Source of the DNA: Branchiostoma floridae
Taxonomy: Eukaryota > Chordata > Leptocardii > Amphioxiformes > Branchiostomatidae
NCBI RefSeq assembly: GCF_000003815.2
Contig: NC_049993.1
Span: 13,031,602 to 13,095,601 of the forward strand
Direction: 5' to 3'
Length of the DNA: 64,000 bases
Positions 53,812 through 64,000 of this stretch are shown in pieces. Each line of letters opens with the position of its first letter. Within the stretch, counting starts at the first letter, position 1. The position numbers and the translations under genes were made by a program. The notes beneath the pieces are model-generated. The model did not search any database. It was not told the origin of the DNA and saw only the letters and a list, made by a program, of their open reading frames with translations.

Positions 53812-56800
53812 ATGACTGTAACAATGGAGGACACCGAACCAGAGAAGAAGCTCAAACTCAAACGCACCAAGGGAACAGCGACTGGTCCACCCACCAAGAA
53901 AGTCAAGTCCTTCAATGACCAGTCTCAAGAACTCGCAGGAGGGAAACTTTTCAAGAAAACAGACCAGAAGGCAAAGGGCAAGAAGATTAAGAAGGACGGC
54001 AAGGTGAAGAAATCTTCAGATGGAGAAGAAAAGACAGGACAAAAGAAAAAGGTACCCATGAAGAAAGGGAAGAAGAGAAAGAGTGAAGGAGATGGTGAAA
54101 GTGGTGAGTTGCTTCTTGCACCTGTTTGTTTGTTTGTTTGTTTGTTTATTTGTATTATGCAACTACACAAGTGTATTCAAACTCTTTTGTTCATCCCTTC
54201 CATTCCAGGATTGAATTTTGCTGCTGGGGATGGAATAAAATTTCATCCTCCTTAATGAACGATAATCAAAACTTTGTGACATTTTCATCAGATCATTCAC
54301 AGTGCACTCGTGTGTCGACTCAGAGTTCTGCTTCATCAAATTGGGGGGATGGACAATGATTAGATAAGTTAGAGCTGGAAAGTTTCCTAATTCAGTGACA
54401 CTATATACCGTATCCCTACTAGTATACTAGGATGATGCTATCACTAAGTAACCATATGCTTTGCAGGGGAAAACATAATCAGTTTTTTTAGTGTAATTTT
54501 CAAATCAATAATATTTTTAAAATCTGCATAGAGATTATTCTGTCACATGTTATTTGCATTTTGTTATAACTTTTGGTATGAAGAGGAAGAAATAAGAATC
54601 TTTTGACATTTTCACATCTTAATGGCACAAATGTATTTTTCAGGGGAAAGCCCAGAAAAAAAGCAGAAGCTCGTGGAGATGAAGAAGAAAGAGCGGAAGG
54701 AAGTCCGCAGACAGCTTAAGAACAACTACCCACTTCTCAAGAGGACCAAGGAGATCTGGGAAGTTGTCAGAAGGTACCTAAAAACATTGAAAACTTAAAA
54801 CATTGGTAACTTAGAACATTATAACATTTTCATTAACTTTTGTTTTCCTGATGCTTCTTTGAGTTTTTGACATGAAAGCTAGGTTTGCAAAACCAGTGTA
54901 AAAATTTGAATATTTATCTAAATTGAACACAGTTTACTGAGTTTTAACCATGTAGTGAAAGCAACATTACAGAAGAAAAATAACTATTTAGAACATTTCA
55001 CTGTTACATCATTGCTGCCTCTGCCACAGTGTTGGTGTGTCTATTTACATTTCAGTAAATCTTATCTCAAATGACTTTTATGTTTTCGGACATTCAAAAA
55101 GAGTCTCTCTTCCAAGCCTCATTTGTATTAGAATGTTTATTGTCTATCATTAGTATATCAAAGAACAGAATACCAGTCCTTTTGATAAGACTTGTTTATG
55201 AAATACAAATAGCTACAAATAGCTACATGTACACTTGAGCTAGGATCCAATGAATAGCAATATGGCAGCCAGTGGTCAGCACCTGCCTGCTTTGTTGATA
55301 TATGAAGTGTAATGAATAGAATTACATTCCACCTCCCTATTTCCCTACAGACATGACTGTAAGAAGGAGACCAGAGCCAAACTGATGACGGAACTCTACG
55401 GTCTCATCCAGGGCAGGGTCAAGGAGGTAAATAATCAAAGACATACATTCTTATATTCGTGAAACCCCCGCTTCAAATCCCTTAAGTCGAGATGTTGTTT
55501 TTGCTTAATCTCACCAGGTATGAAGAAGATAAGTAAGTAGTTAGTCTATTGAGGTCAGCAATCAGACCTGAACAACATCCCCCAACGTCCAACCCTTGTA
55601 AGATGGAGAACAACGGACGCTAAAGGGGATAGAGAGAGAATTATGATGATCCTTTATTTTCTGATATGTCTACAATGTGTGTCACAAAATGACATGTATG
55701 TCTCCCACAGCTTGCCAATGCCCATGACTCAGTGCGAGTGATGCAGTGTTGTATCCAGTTTGGTACTCTGGAGCAGAGGGCAACATTGTTTGAAGAACTC
55801 AAAGGTACGAGATGTCTTCTACGCAAACTTCTGATAGTCATGAATGTAGAGCTTCAACACTTTTTAATCCATGTGTTATACATTGTACACATTTGTGTTA
55901 AACTATATTTTAATATTTTGCCTTTCCTTTGTTCCAGATGAGTTGGTGAATATGTCCAAGTCCAAGTACGCAAAGTTTAGTGTCAGGAAGTTACTGAAGT
56001 ATGGGTGAGTATTGGCATTTAATGTGAAGGTTTTGCTTCATGTACCTTGGATTTCTTATTATGGATCCCTGTTAGATAGCCATAAAAGACATATCCTATG
56101 TTCTATGTGCATGCTTTTTAACTTAAGGTTGTACTCATTGCACAACTTGGTTCAATTATTATTTTATTGATCAATGTAAAACGTATGTTTTTTCTGCACT
56201 AGGACCAAAGAACAGAAAGCTGAGATCATGAAGAGTTTTCATGGTCACATAAAGAAGCTTGTCAGACATACGGTAGGTTCTGAATATATCACTGTCACCT
56301 TAGCCAACATTTTCAAGTCTATTGCGTGTAAACTTTTCATACAATTTTACAACAAAAATGCTTTTCAGACATTTGACACATATTACTTTGGTTACTAACA
56401 ATGACAAGTGCATTTTTGGCAGGCAGCCTAATAATATCATATTCTAAAGACTGATGATTTTGTTACCTTACTCTCCAGGAAGCCTCCAGTGTGCTGGAGT
56501 ATGCTTACAACGAGTGGGCCAATCAGAAGCAGAGGAAAGCCATGCTGCAGGAGCTGTACGGGAACACCTATGTGGTCTTCAAGGTACCGCAGCTAAATTG
56601 TTAAACTGCACCTAAAATGTTTGCCAATTCTGACAAATTTATTGACATTTGTTCTTTCTTTAACTAAAATTAAGAAATCTGCAAATTACACTCAAATTCA
56701 AAAATAGTTTTCAGTGTTGTAAACTTTAAACTCATCTTGGAAATTTTGTAGACATCATCTCAATGTAAATGTTACTATGTAGAAAGCACTATATTTGGTG

Positions 56801-59800
56801 TTAGACACATTAGATAATTGTTCTTTAAACAATCTTAGTTCCCTTTTACAGAGAATGCCTCCTTTGTATATTGTAGTGTCTTCATTCTACAATAACATTA
56901 AAAAAATTATGATTATGGAGTTGACATGTCATTCGATATTTCATTTGTAATACAAGACTTGATATGTTTAAAATGTTTTCCTCTGTCATTTTTTAGGCTC
57001 CTGGCACCACAACTTTGCAGGAACTCTTCACCCTTCACCCAGACAAGAAAGAACTGGTCATGAAAGAGTTTAAGGAATCTCTCACCCCACTGTTGGAGAA
57101 GTGAGTAACACAGGAATTTATTGCCTGGTATCTTATAGTTTGTAATCTTAAGGGAAAACTGTCTTCTTCTTCTTTCTTTTACACCCGAATAGTTATGTAG
57201 GACAGCATATTTACACAGCAGGAAAATAGCTCACCTGGCAAGTTTGTATTTTGTTGCGCTGCTATTTTGAATGAATGAAGTACAGAAAATACTGCGTATT
57301 GTACATATAATTCGAAGGTTGTATTGATGTGCCTAATCCATACCTTTGTTTAGGACTGTGGTGAAACATACTCTGGTACACAAGGCTTTACTGGAGTTCT
57401 TCACTCATGCTGAGGGCAGGCTTAGAGCAGTAAGTTATGTCTTTTTTTTCTTTGCTATGTACAAGAGATGCAGGCTTTTAGCCAGGCATGCGTCAACGCG
57501 TCCAGAAGACGCGCTCTTCTTAGAATAACAAGATATTTGACGCTCTGGACGCTCTTGCACTGGGGAGAAAATCCTCTGACAAGCATGAAATTCTGATTGA
57601 CCAGAGATGCTACCAGGTCATCTGTGGCTAGTCCTCTACTGTGGCCTCTGTAACTGTATTTTTGCCTTTTAGGATACCTTAGAATGCACTATTTTTAATT
57701 CAAAATCATCAAAAACTCAGCACCATGGAAGGTGGATGCCCCTGGACCCCCCTTACCGTGACTCACCAATAAATTTGGACTCCCTAGAATAAAATCCTAG
57801 CTAAAAGCCTGAAGAGATGGTTGCATCTATGCATACTCTATTGTATATTTTCAATAGCATTTAACATTACTGAGAACCACTATTTGTATCAGGTAAATGT
57901 GGTTGATATAGAAAGATGTAAGGCAATCTTTCTCACTTAAGGTGAAAAAGAATCCTTTTGAAGTATATTATAGCTATGCAACGTTGCCACAGCTTGTGTT
58001 CACAGCCAATCACACAGGGTCATCCCTTCTATTCTTGATAAGTGTGTTTGGTTCTTTTATGTGCACAGGTTTGATGCGATTAATTCCTAAAGTTGTCTCA
58101 TATGTGGGGCTGCAGGCTTAATGCCACCACTGTAATGCGAAAAACACTCCCCTTATAACATGCCCAAGCTAGGCCAGATCCTGGGATCAAATCCCAACCC
58201 AGATCCACAGATGAAATGTTGTGATTGCACTTCTGTCTTCTCCGTGTCTTGGCAACATGTATCTGCATCTGTATCATTCCATAAACATGTAGCTGGTACT
58301 ATTGTCCTTCTGCTTAACGCACCAGCTTCAATGATACTTGGTGACTTACTTAAAAGTAGCATGGCTCTTTGGGTATTTTAAGCACTGTCCTTGGTGCTGA
58401 ATGGCATATCTTTGTCTTGAAAAGGTTTTTGTCATTCTTTAGGAAATGATTGAAGCCATCAGAGAGTCCCTCATCCACATCCTGCACACCCATGATGGGT
58501 CAAGGGTCACCATGCACTGCCTATGGCATGGGACAGCCAAGGTAACCTTTGACAGTTGACCTTCCTGGTGACATTTGGCACTCTATAGCATCCACAGAAG
58601 AAATGTTAAATTAACAGTGTACAATGGAAACTCAATGTATATCAACCATAACTTTTTGTCACATTTATCAATTCTATTGTTCTTTCTTTCTTTACAGGAC
58701 AGAAAAGTCATCATCAAGACAATGAAGACCTTTATGCAGAAGATTTGCCAGGTATACCTAAAATTATGTTTATGTCATGAGTTCTCCATATTATAGTTAT
58801 ATAGTAACTGTCATAACACTAGAATCATAGCTAAGGTATGTTGCATTTTACATCAGAATAACAAAGACAGTTGGTCAATTTATTGCTATTTTATCAATAC
58901 ATATTGAGAAATGTTCATTTCTTGCTCCACAGGAAGAGTTTGCCCACCATACCCTGCTGGCACTGTTTGATGTAGTTGATGACACCAAGTTGGTCTCTAA
59001 GGCCATCTTACAGGTATGGAGTCTTTACACTATGTTGAATTTGTTGATCCCTTGTTTCAAAATAGCCAGGAGGTCAAGCTTCGCCAGTATGGACAAGGAT
59101 CGCTATTAGGGAACACGATGCAACTATATCGAGGAGCTTTATTCCAACATGGCGATACCATGGGAGTCGGTGGTCGGACTGACTATAGGACCGAACCAAC
59201 ATAACATAGGGGTGTTATTCTAACTAAATACAACATAAACCAACATGGGCGGCGCTTACTTACTTGGTCAAGCTTGTTTCACCCAATAAAATCAACTGTT
59301 ATACTGACAGCGCCTCAGAGAGTTACAAATATATGCCAATATCTAAACATCACATGATGATCACAGGCTGTATTAAAACTGAAAATAGCTCATGGAAGTT
59401 GAAAGTTGCTTTTCTAGGAATCAATCAGGATCTAATTATGCCAGATTGTAATCTTTATCCTGACATATTTATTTATTCATTTATGTGTTGTTTTACCAGG
59501 GTAAGCTCCCATCAGTGTCTAGCACTGTTTTACAGGAAGGCCCTAGGTACACTCATAACGCATACACATTACAATATTTGCATAGCACAACATATTGTCA
59601 AACACACATTTTCCTGTACCTGTTGTGTGGGAGACACCACGGTCACATCCACCCTGACATCTATATATAAACTATANNNNNNNNNNNNNNNNNNNNNNNN
59701 NNNNNNNNNNNNNNNNNNNNNNNNNNNNNNNNNNNNNNNNNNNNNNNNNNNNNNNNNNNNNNNNNNNNNNNNNNNNGGATATCAGTCGCCAAACGTTGGC

Positions 59801-62416
59801 CTCAAATTGCTACATTTTCAATTCACAAAGCCACTGTTCGTCGATTTGATATTCATAAATAACTTGTTTTTTTAAAAGAACGAATATAGGTTACTCTGCG
59901 GATCAATTTGAACTAGCGTTACATGACATACATCTTTACTGAATGTTCCTTGAAAACCATATTGCAGCATGGAGTTCTTATAGTATTCTTTAAATCTTGA
60001 ACTGTTTGCAGACGTTTTATTTCATGGCACTGAAAACACATTGCGTTTCTACTCAACTACAGAATAGTTTACGCTTATCAACAAAATTAACACTTTTTCA
60101 CTCCTACCACGAAATTGAGACCTTGTGAAAATAGACGACTTCACAATATTTTTTTTATTATTAAGAGAGTTGTACCTTGTTTTCTTTCTGACAAAACTAA
60201 ATAAAATCAGGATCAAAGTGTCATGTTGCATCAAGAACCTCTTGAGAACTTCAATAACCTCTGTTTGTTCAAGTCATATTTGTGTATTTTATTTTCTTGA
60301 TATTTTTACTGTTACTCCATAGCCCTTTGCCTCTTCATATTTGTTGCAATGATAAGTTTCTTGTTTGTTTACAATCATGCTAACAGCAAGAAGGACCCCA
60401 CCATGAGAAGACAAGAGTTGCTAGAGTTTGTGTCTGTACCGTTGCTGAAGTTCTTCTCTGAACACACCAAGGACTTGGTGTTCGACAAGGCACAGAGCCA
60501 AGTCGCACTAGCTACCCTAGAATATGCACAGGGTAAGAAGGGTCAATACTCTTTTGGTTAAGATTTCCTTCTTTTTGTAGATTGCTATAATTGTACAATT
60601 GTTTGGTTGGTAGGAACTTTTCAGATAGTCAAAAATCTAATATGTACTATGTTACATCCACTGATTAGGTGATAAGACTGCAGCCTATGAGGCCTTGTCA
60701 GTGTTGGCAGCTGAAGACTTCATGCCACAAGGAAGAGATGGGGATGAAAGTCAGGTATAACAACATTGCTCTGAAATATATTCAACAATGAATGCTTTGT
60801 ATATTGTATATTCATCGATGTCGGTAACATGACTTTATTGGGCAGAATTGTACCCATGGATATGGATAATGATGGGGTTGTGTGGTATCACAGTAGGGTG
60901 TTTGGCCTATACATGTAGACCACAGTTCCTGGGTTCAAATCCGTTGATATGCCACCGACCTTGTGCTTTACACGACTTGCCTCACTTCATTCAGGTTCAA
61001 ATGAGTACCTGGCTTTGGTTAGGGTCATCCCTCAGATAGCACTTAGATAAATGGAGGTCATATGTTTGAGGAGAGCACATAAAAGAACCTACCATCAATG
61101 TGAGTGGATCAGATAAATCTGCCTGGATATGCAGCTTGTACTGTTTAGTGCAAACCTGGTGTGTTGCAATAAGATAGTTTTTGCTATACAAACAAACAAT
61201 GATATCCATTGCCTTTTGATAAAGTATTATTTGTTGGTTTATCCAGATGCACCTTGTAGAACACCCAGCGGGTCACCTTTTCCTGAAGAGGCTGCTGACA
61301 TGGGATAAGAACCAGAGGGAGGCTGGACAGACTCAAGGTGTGGGAATCATTTAACTTTTAAGTCATTTAAATCATGGGAGATTTCCACATAGTGAAGGAC
61401 AGCATTTCTGGTAAAACTGTGTCAAATATGACAAGTAAGTGTTTTTGGTTTGTTTTTCGTACAGTGTTGACAGTGTTGTGTTATTTTGATATATTTGCCA
61501 TGATAGATACTTTCGAGGAATGTTCATAGACTTATGACTCTTGTCATCTTATGGATTTCTGCTTCTTGCAGATAATGTACCAAATTAGCAAAACCATCAT
61601 TTGTGGAATAGTCCAAGAATAATATTCATTCTGCCATTTATTTTCTGAAATGTTAGGAGTTTTGTTACATATATATTTATCATTTATGGCTTGTGTATAT
61701 TTCCTCCCAGGGTTCTTTGCCTTAGCGCTGCTGTCTGACCTTGAACCAGGTGCCATGGCTTCATGGGCCAAGGTCAACCGGGGAGCCTTCGTCATTGTCA
61801 GGTGGGTGGGGCAAGGTCATGTCATACCCAAGGTCATAGTGCAATAGACAAGGTCATGGATTCAACTGTGCATGCAGCATGAAAGCCCATACTTGTGAAC
61901 AGCTATTGATTAATAGTTTTGCAGGCATTTAATTTTGTTGTTAAAGGATAAAGCATTAATTTCACGATCGTGTTAAGTTCTTGTAGTATAGTACATTGGA
62001 AACTCATTTCTGTGGGTCAGGAATTTGGGATGGAGGAGTTCCTAGCAAAAACTGTACCAAGGAAACCACTGTAAACATTTCAAGATAGGTAGTATTTATT
62101 CATATCAGCCGTTGAACTCCTTTCTTCATCTTTATTTGATGTGCCTGTGTTTCAATACATGAAATGTATGATGGTAAGTACATGCAAAATCTCATGAGTT
62201 GTCCTCCTATGTAATAAAATGAGATTTCCAAAGCTTTTTTTTCTAAAAATCCTGAACTGTTTCTTATTGTGTGTTCACAGTCTCCTAGATACTGGCATCC
62301 CAGAAGTAGTGAAGAGAGTACAGAAGGAGTTGGAGCCACAGAAGACAATGCTTAAGAACATTAAGGTTGCTGGTACGGACATCTTGGTCAAGAAACTAGA
62401 AGCTGCATCTGCATAG
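53812..62416 (+). CDS. PUM3: Pumilio homolog 3 (Puf-A / Puf6-like), one exon missing in gap
   Basis: Nucleolar Puf-A/Puf6-family nucleic-acid-binding protein, linked to ribosome biogenesis. Seventeen exons were found, in phase: 53812-54103, 54644-54773, 55351-55426, 55711-55804, 55938-56004, 56203-56272, 56479-56583, 56997-57100, 57354-57429, 58443-58541, 58698-58751, 58933-59013, then 60387-60532, 60669-60754, 61247-61337, 61711-61801 and 62281-62416 (stop). They encode about 599 residues. The N-terminus is lysine-rich (nucleolar targeting). The rest is the Puf-A helical repeat domain, with typical stretches LLKRTKEIWEVVRR, LVRHTEASSVLEYAYNEWA, HTHDGSRVTMHCLWHGTAKD and HLVEHPAGHLFLKRLL. Exon 59013 ends in phase 0, but the next recognised exon (60387) starts in phase 2. 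The family's segment of about 45 residues between these points is absent, so an exon lies in the n-gap at 59677-59776. Human PUM3 is 648 residues. Confidence 0.94.
57471..57811. mobile_element. hAT-type MITE in PUM3 intron
   Basis: The inverted ends CAGGCTTTTAGCCAGG and CCTAGCTAAAAGCCTG are flanked by a perfect 8 bp duplication, AAGAGATG (57463-57470 and 57812-57819). An 8 bp target and CAG/CTG termini are characteristic of hAT elements. It is 341 bp with no coding capacity. Confidence 0.85.
58010..58205 (-). repeat. SINE-like repeat, PUM3 intron
   Basis: The minus strand contains a B-box-like GGGATTTGATCCC and a body segment GTGCACATAAAAGAACC that resembles GCACATAAAAGAACC in the SINE at 60872-61205. 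Ends are not defined. Confidence 0.35.
59677..59776. other. Assembly gap (100 n, nominal size)
   Basis: Exactly 100 n, which is usually a placeholder for an unknown length. It lies in the PUM3 interval where one coding exon is missing, and it also truncates a MITE copy (59777-59925). Confidence 0.99.
59777..59925. repeat. Partial copy of the TAACACTAG MITE
   Basis: It ends in GAACTAGCGTTACATGACA and contains ATATAGGTTACTC, as in the 15079-15247 and 12765-12986 copies. The left part is lost in the gap. Confidence 0.5.
60872..61205 (+). repeat. tRNA-derived SINE in PUM3 intron
   Basis: The head has A-box-like GTGTGGTATCACAGTAGGGT and B-box GGGTTCAAATCC (60931-60942). The body includes GCACATAAAAGAACC and the 3' end is short A-rich sequence. 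No tRNA cloverleaf closes. Confidence 0.6.
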
Positions 62417-64000
62417 ATAAGAAAGGAAAGTGATGGGTCTTCACTATACCATATGGTAAAACTAATAACCATTCAGAATGATTTTGAAATCCTTGAACAG
62501 TATGTAAACATATGTTGTGTACAATATAGTCTGTTTTGGTAAAAAGAATCTAGTGTCTTATTTTATTATTACAAGGTCTTCTGAAATTGTTTTGCTAAAT
62601 GAATATTAGTACTAGTACCAACATTATATTATGCAGTTATACTTCTTACTTAAGTCGTTATCATAGGAAGTTTCTAACTTTGTATACTGTTCAGGTTGAT
62701 GTTGAAAGTGCAGGCTGCAAAATGATTGTTGCTTATTAACTATACTCATATGATGTAAATCAGGATGGTGATTTTGTCATTTGATCCAAGTGGTAAGTGA
62801 TAAGTGGTAAGTGGTTATGTGCATTTATTGGCACAGCATGGCCTGTTAATGAAGAAAATATCCAAAACCAAAAGTAAACAAAGAACATGTAGAATTGACT
62901 CACCAGAAAGAACCTTACTGAAGAAATCTATGACCAAGAAACCATCATCATTACAACCCCCAACAATTCTTGTTGAACAAAATGTTGCATTCATGTTTGT
63001 ATGATTTATTTCAGACATCATTGGCTAATCAGATAAAGCTATTTCATCTGGTAGGGCCCAGCATTATTTGTTTTATCTAGCCTGCCTTTGCCCTATGTAA
63101 TAGAATACACTGTAGATATCCCCAGAATGATACATGGGAATGTTTTTCCATATGCAATAATGCCAAACATTCAGAACCAAGTGCTGAGTGACCGAAATTG
63201 GATTTGTTTGATGTATGATGGACAATGATGCATAATGTAAAAGCATAATTTGAAAGACAACAAAGCACATAAAACTTTGAAAAAAAAATGTTTGTATAAC
63301 ATTACATATTAAAGAAGCCTTGTGAAATTGTTGCTCACTCAATGGTAATGCTGCCTCAAAATAATTTATTCCTGACTCCCACCCCAAAGCAACAACAACA
63401 AAATCTACCAATCTATAACCCCACAACAAAACTGTGGGACTTAAGATTAGCTCCATGACCACTTCTCAGTCACATTGCCATCTTTGTTTTCAACATACTG
63501 TTTCAGATAAGTACTGTGTACTGCCTAATTGAGAGTAATAAGGTGGGCCGTTTAAAGCATTGTATCACATAGTGGCAAATATTTAACGTTACCTCTGTAT
63601 TTAAAAAAACAAACACAGCAATGCCACATACACACGGCAGCCATTAACGTTGTTGTTTAGTGTTCACTGGTTGAATAAAACGTCACTTTGCATTTTATAC
63701 AACAAAAATGATTCATGGTTGGGCAAATACAAAGTTACCAAGGTCAAGTATCAGCCAGGCTTTTTCCAAAATCGTTGTGGTCTCGTCCAAGTTTGATTTT
63801 AAGGTGGTTACCAAATGAGTTTGAACAGAGAGTATATAGTGTTCGTTCCATTTGCTTGGGTTGCTATGTCAGTGTTGCAAGTGAGAAGACCTTTTAAACC
63901 CTCACAAAGAAGTATTTGTTTGTGGCGTATAAAGACGTGTCAACACAAGTGAAATCTGAACTCCCGCTGTGAGAGGTAAGATCAGGTAATGCACTTCGGG
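62417..64000. other. PUM3 3' flank, no gene seen
   Basis: AT-rich sequence without exon structure on either strand. An AATAAA is found only at about 63674; an ATTAAA lies at about 63308. The PUM3 3' end is therefore undetermined. Open frames here (for example 63073-63462, minus) lack similarity and splice context. Confidence 0.45.

Overview
The window looks like nuclear DNA of an invertebrate deuterostome, most likely a lancelet (Branchiostoma). The reasons are vertebrate-like protein sequences in genes with short GT-AG introns, a high density of small foldback and MITE-type elements in the introns, tRNA-derived SINEs, and an innate-immunity gene that joins ankyrin repeats to a Death domain and a TIR domain. 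The species is inferred from content; there is no direct marker. Two assembly gaps are present (15772-16649 and 59677-59776).

Layout. NDUFB7, a complex I accessory subunit, is on the minus strand at 1078-2444 in three exons. A weak two-exon candidate gene follows at 3386-4228 (minus). DPYD, dihydropyrimidine dehydrogenase, fills 6157-29057 on the plus strand; all 20 coding exons could be joined in phase into a 1,044-residue protein with every Fe-S, flavin and active-site motif looked for. From about 29.1 to 37.3 kb there is no convincing gene; most of it is a 4.5 kb foldback transposon-like structure. On the minus strand at 37358-44472 lies a gene for an ankyrin-Death-TIR protein (about 765 residues in the model). 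Its ankyrin part is a tandem array of near-identical exon-plus-intron units, with a LINE fragment at one edge and a truncated unit at the other. AK3, a mitochondrial GTP:AMP phosphotransferase, is at 47743-50919 (minus, five exons). PUM3, a Puf-A-like nucleolar RNA-binding protein, is at 53812-62416 (plus). It is complete except for one exon that must lie in or beside the 100-n gap. From 62417 to the end I see no gene.

The genes do not form a functional cluster. NDUFB7 and AK3 are mitochondrial, DPYD is cytosolic pyrimidine catabolism, PUM3 is nucleolar, and the ankyrin-Death-TIR protein is probably a cytosolic immune adaptor. AK3 and PUM3 are head to head, and both human counterparts lie on 9p24, so the window probably preserves an old chordate linkage group. 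The most unusual element is the ankyrin-Death-TIR gene: every repeat exon is 99 bp and in symmetrical phase 0, so repeats can be gained, lost or skipped without breaking the reading frame.
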